A stretch of 64,000 bases of DNA. Source: Reichenbachiella sp. Lineage in GTDB: Bacteria; Bacteroidota; Bacteroidia; Cytophagales; Cyclobacteriaceae. The stretch's first letter is position 1, and the number at the start of each line of letters is the position of its first letter. The position numbers and the translations under genes were made by a program. Shown piece by piece: positions 9,997 to 18,200 of the stretch. The notes beneath the pieces were generated by a model, which saw only the letters and a list, made by a program, of their open reading frames with translations, made no database searches and was not told the DNA's origin. The stretch is from assembly GCF_033344935.1 (NCBI RefSeq), contig NZ_JAWPMM010000001.1, positions 372,001-436,000 of the forward strand, in the 5' to 3' direction.

Positions 9997-10866
9997 ATGA
10001 ACAAGTCAGCTGATTATTACGATCTGGATGAATTTAAAAGTTTCAGAATTGATACTTTTTCACCAATGCATTGTGCCCTGGATGTATTGGGAGAGGGAAG
10101 TCGTCAAAAAAGCTTTGCAATCATTTGGTTGAAAGATGGCAACGGCACCCATGATTTGGATTTGAAAAGACATTACTACGATGGGTCGGTGATGTTTGTA
10201 TTAGCTCCAGGTCAGATTCACAAACTCAACCAGTTTTCCGAATCAGAAGGGTATGTTGTGAGGTTTTCTCCTGCCGTCTTTCAGCATGAGCAGGATTTTA
10301 TGAATCATGTTTTAGACACTTGCTTATTCGACAGCAATACTTCTTGTCCAGTCATTCAATTGGATGAAAACAGCAAAGCAATATTTGACAATTTATTTAA
10401 GCAATTGCATGAAGAATTTCTAATTCAGGATATCAATGCCAGTGAAATCATTTGTTCTTACTTGAAGATTGTCATCTCTCAAATCAACCGTATCAAAAGA
10501 AAAAAATCGAGCGATCAAGTGCCAATCAATGATGCGAGCTACAAGCTGTTTCGAGCGTTAAAAATAGCCATAGAAAAAAATTACAAGGAGGAGCACTCAG
10601 TCCAGTTTTATGCTGACCTGCTTAATGTGCAACCCAGAGCACTCAACGCCGCAACGCGTAAGTATGCAGAACGTTCGACAGGGGAACTTATCCAAGAAAG
10701 ATTATTACTAGAGGCACAAAGGATTCTCTTTCATGAAGACAAACGAGTGAAAGAAATATGCTATGAGTTGGGCTTTGATGACCCGGCATACTTTACCAGA
10801 TTCTTCAAAAAACACACCGGTCTTGCGCCCCAATTCTATAAAGAGCAGGTGGAAGTGGCGATTTAA
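9997..10866 (+). CDS. AraC family transcriptional regulator
   Basis: 289 residues from the ATG at 9997 (MNKSADYYDLDEF). The frame extends 27 codons upstream to a TTG, but that extension has no protein character, so the ATG is preferred. N-terminal part: a cupin-like ligand domain typical of AraC proteins (MFVLAPGQIHKLNQF, EGYVVRFSPAVF). C-terminal part: two helix-turn-helix motifs, HSVQFYADLLNVQPRALNAA and RVKEICYELGFDDPAYFTRF, then FKKHTGLAPQFYKE. It faces away from the DUF1080 gene across a 134-base divergent gap and is followed by a DoxX gene, so either could be its target. Confidence 0.9.
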   Translation: MNKSADYYDLDEFKSFRIDTFSPMHCALDVLGEGSRQKSFAIIWLKDGNGTHDLDLKRHYYDGSVMFVLAPGQIHKLNQFSESEGYVVRFSPAVFQHEQDFMNHVLDTCLFDSNTSCPVIQLDENSKAIFDNLFKQLHEEFLIQDINASEIICSYLKIVISQINRIKRKKSSDQVPINDASYKLFRALKIAIEKNYKEEHSVQFYADLLNVQPRALNAATRKYAERSTGELIQERLLLEAQRILFHEDKRVKEICYELGFDDPAYFTRFFKKHTGLAPQFYKEQVEVAI

Positions 10867-10963
10867 CACAGGGGCTGCACAAAAGTCCATGATATCATCC
10901 GATTTGTCCATTAACCCAGGTCATAGACCGCCGTTTCAATGGCTCTAAACAAATCAAAATATC

Positions 10964-11380
10964 ATGGAAATTTTAAAAATTGACAAAAATCAAGGCCTTG
11001 CACTATTCATCCAGCGTGTGCTTGTTGGCTTTCTTCTACTCTTTCACGGCATTGCCAACTTCACTTCTGGATATGCTTTTATCAAAAGTGTATTTGCAGG
11101 ATATGGTCTACCGGAATTTTTCGCCTATGGAGCCTTCATCGGGGAGATCGTTGCACCGCTTTTGATCATTGCAGGTTATCGCACGAGGTTGGCGGCCCTT
11201 GTCCTTGTATTCAATATACTCGTAGCCACATTGTTGGCGCACGCCGGAGATATTTTTGCTCTTAATCAATTTGGGGGCTGGGCTGTCGAACTTCAGGCTT
11301 TTTATCTATTCGGAGGACTTGCGGTATTTTTTTCAGGGGCCGGTGCTCTTGCGTTTTCAAAAACCAATTATTGGGATTGA
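10964..11380 (+). CDS. DoxX family membrane protein
   Basis: 138 residues with four hydrophobic helices. FIQRVLVGFLLLFHGIANF, FFAYGAFIGEIVAPLLIIAG and LVLVFNILVATLLAHAGDIF are the DoxX-family segments. DoxX proteins are small inner-membrane proteins linked to redox or detoxification functions in some bacteria; the activity here is unknown. It lies 97 bases after the AraC gene and ends at a strong hairpin terminator. A second DoxX protein is encoded at 45770. Confidence 0.9.
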   Translation: MEILKIDKNQGLALFIQRVLVGFLLLFHGIANFTSGYAFIKSVFAGYGLPEFFAYGAFIGEIVAPLLIIAGYRTRLAALVLVFNILVATLLAHAGDIFALNQFGGWAVELQAFYLFGGLAVFFSGAGALAFSKTNYWD

Positions 11381-11392
11381 GTGGGTGACGTA

Positions 11393-11424
11393 GACAGGCG
11401 CGACTTTCTAGTCGCGTCTGTTTT
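11393..11424 (+). terminator. Rho-independent terminator after the DoxX gene
   Basis: A 12-pair stem with two G-U pairs: arm 11393-11404 (core CGCGAC), loop TTTCTA, arm 11411-11422 (core GTCGCG), running into TTTT. It ends the AraC/DoxX unit; the next gene starts 14 bases later and must have its own promoter or rely on read-through. Confidence 0.75.
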
Positions 11425-11438
11425 ATCAAGCTGAAAAT

Positions 11439-12290
11439 ATGAGACATCACTTCATTCCATTATTGATAGGATTTTTAATGTCCTCGGTGGTTCATGCTCA
11501 AATGACCAATGTCTATGTAGACGACCAATTTTCCTTGTCGAGGATATACGCTGGTTTCAATTCTACTACCCTCTTTCCAACTGACAGCATTGCCAGCTAC
11601 GCGGATGTTAATTTCCGAATAGGGATTAAGTCTTCATTAAAATTGAGTGACCAATTGATATTTAAAACCTGGGGGGCCATTCAAATAAGTAAAAACCAAC
11701 CAGTAGCTGGATACAATTCATTTGAACTGATGCTCAAGCCAACAGCTAAATTCAGTTGGCATGTAGGTTTGATTGCTACACCGACTACCGTACTAAGACC
11801 TAATCCGACCACTTGGGAAAGTCAGGTAGAAACTCATGCTCAAAGTACGATTATTCCCGGGCGACCGGGCACTAAAGTGGCTTATGTTTTTAGCTCTAAT
11901 GCTATGCTTACTTACGGTTACTTCAATCATGGAAAACATTGGGCGCATCATTTGAATATCACTATTCAGGATTGGCGTGTAGCGGGCTATCGTTTGGCCA
12001 ATGGAGAATATTTTACAGCCTTGAGGTTTAATAGGGAGTGGTTTGAAAATACAACTACTTATTCTTCAAAGGAAAAATTGTCTACTTCAGTGTTTGTAAA
12101 TGTTAGGAGCGGTTGGAGTTTTTTAATTGATACCCAATATATGTTTGAACAGGAAGAAGTGGCGTTTCTTCAAACAGGAATCAGAAAATATATTAGAGCC
12201 TCTGCTGTCCATTTGGGTGGATTTTTTGGATTAACCTATGATTGGAAAGCAGAAATGGTAATTGGCCAGCTATTTATTCATTTGAGCTAA
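11439..12290 (+). CDS. Secreted protein, probable outer-membrane beta-barrel, unknown function
   Basis: 283 residues with a signal peptide cleaved after HAQ (IPLLIGFLMSSVVHAQ). The mature part is a series of amphipathic strands such as DVNFRIGIKSSLKL, KFSWHVGLIATPTTV, HHLNITIQDWRVAGY and AVHLGGFFGLTYDW, ending in QLFIHLS, which suggests an outer-membrane barrel or a surface beta protein. I recognise no named family. Its stop codon overlaps that of the convergent nucleotidyltransferase-like gene in the four bases CTAA (12287-12290). Confidence 0.75.
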   Translation: MRHHFIPLLIGFLMSSVVHAQMTNVYVDDQFSLSRIYAGFNSTTLFPTDSIASYADVNFRIGIKSSLKLSDQLIFKTWGAIQISKNQPVAGYNSFELMLKPTAKFSWHVGLIATPTTVLRPNPTTWESQVETHAQSTIIPGRPGTKVAYVFSSNAMLTYGYFNHGKHWAHHLNITIQDWRVAGYRLANGEYFTALRFNREWFENTTTYSSKEKLSTSVFVNVRSGWSFLIDTQYMFEQEEVAFLQTGIRKYIRASAVHLGGFFGLTYDWKAEMVIGQLFIHLS

Positions 12291-12583
12291 ACCTCAAACA
12301 ACAACCGTTTGCTTTTTTTGACCTCTTCCAGCTGTTGCAAATCGGGGAAGGATTTTTCGAACCAGAGGGTGACAGTCTTGCCAAATAAGGCGTTGAAACC
12401 GTCCTGAAGTTCGCAATAGTTGTCAGCATAGTGCATGGTTGAGATATTGGTGCTAAACTTCACTAAAAAATGTACTTGGTCCGGTTGTAATGTAGGGTTG
12501 TCAATAACCGACAGTTCTTTCACCTTGTGTTTCGTACAAAGTGCTTGAATTTCATTGATATGTTTGGCTACTTCTACCACCAT
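12287..12583 (-). CDS. Degenerate nucleotidyltransferase-like (MNT-fold) protein
   Basis: 98 residues. The layout matches small MNT/MntA-type nucleotidyltransferases: an N-terminal helix with the HKVKELSVI strand, then the VHFLVKFSTN strand, a GFNALFGKTVTLWF segment (usually eLLGrkVDLv), and a C-terminal helix ending SKRLLFEV. The catalytic signature is lost: the usual GS after the first strand reads DN, and the DxD before the second strand reads PDQVHF. The protein is therefore probably inactive as an enzyme. No HEPN partner is next to it. Assignment rests on pattern similarity only. Confidence 0.55.
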   Translation of the reverse strand: MVVEVAKHINEIQALCTKHKVKELSVIDNPTLQPDQVHFLVKFSTNISTMHYADNYCELQDGFNALFGKTVTLWFEKSFPDLQQLEEVKKSKRLLFEV

Positions 12584-12640
12584 GATTTGCCAAATATAGA
12601 ATAAGGCGAGGTCATTTGGTATACCTATTAATAGGCATTT

Positions 12641-15010
12641 TTATTCCTCCCCCATCACCTCAAATTTCAAATTCAACTCCTGGCCTTGACCGTCGAGCAA
12701 CTGGAGTATATGGTCACCGGGCTCGGTAAAGAGTCCCATTTGATGCACACGCTTGGTGCTGCCCAAGTATACGCCATCCAAGTGCCAGTAAATCGTCTCT
12801 TTGGTATCGCTGTGCGCCGCTTCGAAAATGGTTTGGCCGTAAGTGCCATCGAGTTCCTTTGGGATGAAGACTCTGGCGTTGGATTTTGGGTAAATCATTT
12901 CGAGTGTGTTGGCTTTTGATGATTGGTCACACCCCGTGAGAAACTTAGGTGGGCTTTGGTAATCGGTGTTGTATTGACGATAGTACCATGCCTGAACTGG
13001 CGGCAGCGTAAACCAGCTTTTGTGTATCATCTGATTCACATCATAGCAAGAACTATTCACTTGATAGGTTTCCTGCTTGTCCAAATGTATGAGCTGATGA
13101 AAACTACATACTCCGGTGTTTTCTACCATGATTGGCAATGAAATCTCTGCTGTGTTTTCACAATTCGAATTCGCTTTTTGGCCACTCTCTTTACAGATTT
13201 CAAAAAGCTGAGTTTCACTAGTGGGCACTTCTCCGAAAGGGTTGCTTTCCAGCTGTTCAAATACCTGAAACATTAAAGGCGCTGCCGCCTTACCACCAAC
13301 TAGTCCGGGTCGTCCTTCTCCGTCTGCATTGCCTACCCAGACCCCCACGGCATATCGGCCGTTGAGCCCAATGGCCCAAGCATCACGAAAACCAAAACTG
13401 GTTCCTGTTTTCCAGGAAATGGCTGTGGAGGATCTAAACTGCTCCCATCCGGCAAAGTCATCAGGGCGGTGGAGGCCTTTCATGGCTTCTAGCATCGACC
13501 AGATAGAAGCAATGCTGAATTCCTCAGGATTCTGTACAGTATTTAGTACTTGCTTGGGTTGATCAATCAGATATTGGTGATGGATATAGTTGTTTGCTTC
13601 GTAGCGTGCGGTGATCGATTGGTCAAAAGAATTTTGATAGACACGATATAAATTCGCATACATATTCACCAATTCCCAAAGACTGGATTCTGCTCCTCCT
13701 AATATCATTGACAAGCCATAATGATCGGCCGATTGATCCAGACTACGCATCCCAATTCGTTGGAGCTTTTGATGGAATTTTTGATAACCGTATTCCTTTA
13801 AAAGCATCACAAAAGGTAGGTTGAGCGAACGAGTCAATGCCTCATCGGCATGAACTGCACCGCGATATTGTAAGTCAAAATTCTTCGGTGCAAAACCTTC
13901 GAAAAAGATAGGATAATCACCAAGTAACTGTTTGGGCGTAATCAACCCTTCGTCGATGGTGGTAGCATACAAGAAGGGTTTAAGTAAGCTACCCGTACTT
14001 CTCCTGGCCTGAATGATATCCACTGATGGGCTATGAATGTCTTCTGTATCGACATTGCCTACGTAGGCTTTGGTTTCACCACTCCTCAGATCTACCACTA
14101 GCACAGCTCCATTAAAAACATAATTAGCATTCCAGTTTTGGAGGTGCTTTTCCAAAAGTTGAGTTACAGTATTTTGCATCGGCAAGTCCAGTGTCACTCG
14201 GTTGCGCTGTCCTTTTTTTCCATCTTTGATCAATTGACCTAAAAGGTGAGGAGCTAGTTGAGGTAAGTCATGCGGCTCTCCTGGCAATTCTTCTGCCATA
14301 GCTAATTCCAAAGTGGTCTTATCAAAAATTCCTTTTTGATGTAGTTTTTGGAGAAGGAAATCTCTTTTTCTACGAAAGGTTTCTTGGTTCTTCCCTGGAA
14401 AAATGATCGAAGGTTGATTAGGCAGTACGGCCAGTGCAGTCACTTCTGCCCAGGAAAGTTGTTCTGGCGCTCGATTGAAATATCGCCAGGAGGCAGCTGT
14501 GATACCTACCACATTTCCCCCAAACGGCGCATGACTGGCATAGAGATGGAGGATTTCTTTTTTGGAATAAAATAGCTCAAGTTTAAGCGCTAATAGGGTT
14601 TCCCATAGTTTTTGGATAATGGTTCTGGACTGATTGCCTCGCGCCATTCTGATTACTTGCATAGACAAAGTACTGCCTCCACGCTTAATGCTGCCCGTTT
14701 TCACATTCGTGACGAAGGCCTTAAAAATGGAAATGGGATTAACCCCGGGGTGGTAATAGAAATATTCGTCTTCGAAGTGGAGGATTGCGGTTTCAAAATT
14801 GGCCGGCAAGCTATCCACCATCGGGAAACGCCACTGACCATCTTCAGCAATACGAGCGCCCATGAGTTGACCATCCGCTGATTCTATAGTGGTGGTGTAA
14901 GGCTTGTCGAATAGCGGATCAGGGAGCAGTATCAACAAAAACAAAACCGATCCGAGCAGGAGCAACTGCACAAGTCGGTTTTGGAGTATTTTGATGATTT
15001 TGTTTTTCAT
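12641..15010 (-). CDS. pbpC: Penicillin-binding protein 1C (bifunctional glycosyltransferase/transpeptidase)
   Basis: 789 residues. After one N-terminal membrane helix (VQLLLLGSVLFLLILLP) comes a GT51 glycosyltransferase domain with the catalytic HFEDEYFYYHPG (Glu80-Glu82 region) and the RGGSTLSMQ motif. The transpeptidase domain has its active Ser in RRSTGSLLKPF (SxxK), SLN in TRSLNLPF, and KTG in WKTGTSFGF. The C-terminus (after about residue 690) is the beta-sandwich BiPBP_C domain that marks PBP1C. It polymerises and crosslinks peptidoglycan on the outer face of the inner membrane. It follows the A2M gene in the same direction, the pairing known from E. coli (yfhM-pbpC), which supports a joint envelope-repair role. 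Confidence 0.93.
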   Translation of the reverse strand: MKNKIIKILQNRLVQLLLLGSVLFLLILLPDPLFDKPYTTTIESADGQLMGARIAEDGQWRFPMVDSLPANFETAILHFEDEYFYYHPGVNPISIFKAFVTNVKTGSIKRGGSTLSMQVIRMARGNQSRTIIQKLWETLLALKLELFYSKKEILHLYASHAPFGGNVVGITAASWRYFNRAPEQLSWAEVTALAVLPNQPSIIFPGKNQETFRRKRDFLLQKLHQKGIFDKTTLELAMAEELPGEPHDLPQLAPHLLGQLIKDGKKGQRNRVTLDLPMQNTVTQLLEKHLQNWNANYVFNGAVLVVDLRSGETKAYVGNVDTEDIHSPSVDIIQARRSTGSLLKPFLYATTIDEGLITPKQLLGDYPIFFEGFAPKNFDLQYRGAVHADEALTRSLNLPFVMLLKEYGYQKFHQKLQRIGMRSLDQSADHYGLSMILGGAESSLWELVNMYANLYRVYQNSFDQSITARYEANNYIHHQYLIDQPKQVLNTVQNPEEFSIASIWSMLEAMKGLHRPDDFAGWEQFRSSTAISWKTGTSFGFRDAWAIGLNGRYAVGVWVGNADGEGRPGLVGGKAAAPLMFQVFEQLESNPFGEVPTSETQLFEICKESGQKANSNCENTAEISLPIMVENTGVCSFHQLIHLDKQETYQVNSSCYDVNQMIHKSWFTLPPVQAWYYRQYNTDYQSPPKFLTGCDQSSKANTLEMIYPKSNARVFIPKELDGTYGQTIFEAAHSDTKETIYWHLDGVYLGSTKRVHQMGLFTEPGDHILQLLDGQGQELNLKFEVMGEE

Positions 15011-15041
15011 TTTAAAAGCACGTCAGCCAAACAAGCAATAT

Positions 15042-15123
15042 CGTCATCGCGAATGCAATGAAGCGATCTTAGTGATGTTTTGGTACACGTGGGATAAGAT
15101 GCCACGCTCCGCTCGCAATGACG
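15042..15123. repeat. Palindromic interspersed repeat between the A2M and pbpC genes
   Basis: The element begins CGTCATCGCGA (15042-15052) and ends TCGCAATGACG (15113-15123). The arms are inverted with one mismatch and enclose 60 bases rich in GCAATGAAGCGATC-like and CCACGCTCCGCTCGC text. Such CGTCATTGCGA...AAGCGATC sequences occur as interspersed repeats in many Bacteroidota genomes. It fills most of the 198-base gap and could stabilise mRNA or act as a REP/MITE-like element. A possible decayed relative ends with ATGACGTAGG near 21080. Confidence 0.6.
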
Positions 15124-15187
15124 TAGGTTAAATTTTCCTGCAGACAACGGCTTAAGTCTCCCAACCCAACTCACTTCTTTGGCTATG

Positions 15188-15204
15188 ATTCGTGTCCTCA
15201 CGAA
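15188..15204. repeat. Short palindrome, copy 1 of a pair flanking the A2M gene
   Basis: ATTCGTGTCCTCACGAA lies four bases beyond the A2M stop codon. It is a hairpin (TTCGTG/CACGAA, four-base loop). Its exact reverse complement occurs upstream of the same gene at 20896-20912. There is no T-run, so it is not a standard terminator. Confidence 0.6.
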
Positions 15205-15208
15205 ACAT

Positions 15209-18200
15209 TTATTCCTTCACAGTCACCCACTGCCCAGCACTATTCGCATAGATAGAATTGTCGTACATCGCTTCGATCGCTACAGCAGGTAAGTAGAACT
15301 TGCCTTTGTAAGAAGCATTGAGTTTCACTTCAAACGTCTTCTTTTCATTCGGTTTCAAATCGAAATATTGCATCACGCGATCATCCCGAATATCGATGTA
15401 GTCTGGCTCGTCTCCACCTCCGGCACTAGGCGTGTCATTCAAACGAGAATTAATAATTTCCCAGCCTGAAGGAAAAATCTGAGTTAAGGCCAAGTCTTTA
15501 TACTCGCCTCGTATGCCTGGATGGTGTACGGTTACTTGAGCTGTGAAATTGGCACTTTGCTTTAAATCAGAAACTGTCAATGACTTTCCATTTTGATCCT
15601 TATAGCTCACGGTCATTTTGATGTTTTGCGCAGCTGCGGTTTCATTTCCCCCGAGTGGTATTCCGGTGCGAATCAGACGAGCATATATCGGCGTATTGCC
15701 CAGGTTTTTGATTGCGACGGGTTGCGTCTTTTCCTTCTCATCAATCAGAATTTGTGTGACGTACTTTCCTTTTTGGAAATTGGCTACTGCACTGCCCACA
15801 TTCACCTCAAAATCCAAGGCTTCGTTTAGTTCGGCTCCCTTGGTATAGCTGGCAATAGCGACTAAACTATATGCGGTCGTCTGTGTACTCATCCAGCGCT
15901 GTTGATCTCCCAAATGCTGGGCGATTTCTTCAAGGATGACATAGGCTTCTTCTTTTCTTTCCAATACGGCAAGGGTTTCTAATATCATCGCTCGATCGCG
16001 AAGTCTGGAGCCATAGGTATACGAGGGACGATTATATTTTTCCACGGTTTTGGAGAGGCCGTCAATCATCGTTTCAGCAGGGCCTTGGTGTCCGGCGAGC
16101 GCATAGGCCAACGCCAATCTCCACTTGGCCACATGGCTGATGTCGTCCATTTCCTTCATGCGATTCATCGCACCAAGCACTTTTTCATCCGCAAGTGTGA
16201 GCGTATAAAGTCTATAGGCCTGAATCAAATCATTATCCCTTCTGCCTCCTTTCGACCATTGATTGGCCTGTCTTTTTTGGAATTTGGCCCACTTGCTCAA
16301 TAAACTTTCAGGTACGGCATAGCCTTTCTTTTTGGCTTCAAGCAAAAAGTGTCCGGCATAATTGGTTCCCCAATCGTTTTCTTCTACTTGCCCTGGCCAG
16401 TAAGACATTCCACCGTTGACCGTTTGGAAACTGCCAAGACGCTGAATCGCCGCATTGATGTTGCTACTGATTTGCTGCTTGCGCTTCTCGGATAACTCTA
16501 CAAATTCTTCTAAATACAACTGAGCAAAAACCGATGAAGTAGTTTGCTCGATGCAACCATGTGGATAGCGAATGAGATATCTGAGTCTCTGTTCAAGGTT
16601 AAGCGAAGGCAAAGAAGATAATTCAATGAGTCCTTCGTTGGTACCGATCATACCTAATGGTTGATAAGCCACGTTCCAGCTTGTATTGACTGAAATGAGC
16701 TGATCTTGCACATCGACCATTTCAGGGTTGGAAGCACGTACATCCATTTCAATTTCGTGATTGGAAGTAACGTTCCCTCCTTTAGCACTGACATTGATTT
16801 TAGCGAAGCCTAAAGCTTCAGCTGCCTTTACTTTAAAATATACCACCTGTTCGCCAGGCTGTGCAAATTTCACTGTTTGGCTATTCTGACCTATTAATTT
16901 CAGCTTTCCTACTTCTTTGACAGAAACGGTCACCTGTTTTATTTTGGCATCGCTGACAAAGACGGTCACAGGCAAATCCATTTCTTCGCCTGGGCCAGCA
17001 ACTCTTGGTAAGGTGGCTAAAACCATTACCGCTTGCTTCACTGGAGTGGTTTGTTCTACCGAACCATAAGCTCCTTCATGAGCAGCTACAACCATCGTTC
17101 TCACACTTCCCACATACTGCGGCATGGTGATTTCATGAGTAGCAGTTTCTCCAGCTTTGAGTTGGAATGGCCCCAGATATTTCACAACTGGCTTGAAACG
17201 ATTGGCTTTTTTGGCATCCTGTGCTTCTAGAGGTGCATCTCCACCAATGGCTAGCAGTCTTTCTAATTTTCCACCATAAGCGCCAATGACATCATCGTAT
17301 AAATCCCAGGTTTTTACACCAAGTGCTTCTCGCGCATAGAATGTTTCCCATGGGGAAGGTGTTTTGTATTTGGTCAAATCTAAAATACCATCGTCCACCA
17401 TCGCTACTGAGTAAGCCATAGTTCTCCCGTTTTGTTCACTTACTTTCACTTGGAATTTTTGCTCAGGGTTCAATTCCTTCGGCATAGCGATCAATGGTTT
17501 CAAAGTGGTGCTCGGATCTACTACTTTGATAGATTGAACGCCGTACATTCGAATCGGCAAATCATTGGCCGTTTGTGCATGGGGTTGAATCAAAGTGATG
17601 TGAGCATAGACATTGGGCGCCATATCTGAAGTAGCTTCAAACTGAATGGCTGTAGACTTTTCTTCCGTTTCTACCGAGAAGGATTGGATGATCTTTTTTC
17701 CAGTTTCCAAACTCACCAACACTCTACCGCCTTTGGTGCTTGGGAACGTCAGCTTGACCGGTTCGCCAACTTTGTATTCTTCTTTCTCAACTTCAAAGTT
17801 GAGCATGCTCACGCCACCGGCATCTCCACGTTTACCTTTGCCAGCCCACCCTGGCCAGTCTACATAAACCACTTGTCCAGCGCTGTGGCCAGAGACGGGA
17901 TCGGTGACTTTTACATAGTACCTGCCCCAATCTGGGTATTTGATATTCAAGTCCCACTTCCCTTCACCATTAGATGTATTAATCGTGGTATTCTGAATCG
18001 GGGTATTGTATGATCTACTCACATAGTTGCCTATGTTGTCGTAGCTATTGTCCCACCACCATCGCCAGTCGAGTTTGTATAGTTCTACTTCTACCTTGCG
18101 CCGGCTTACCGGTTGTCCTTTGGCGTCTACAGATACAATTCGGATGTTGTGGTCTTCGTCAGTCAGCAACATACCACGTTTGTCTCCTTCGGGTGTTTTC

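Noticed and set aside
15007-15201. A 64-codon minus-strand frame rich in HCERS-like text
   Set aside because: It is produced by translating the palindromic repeat in the A2M-pbpC gap, not a gene.
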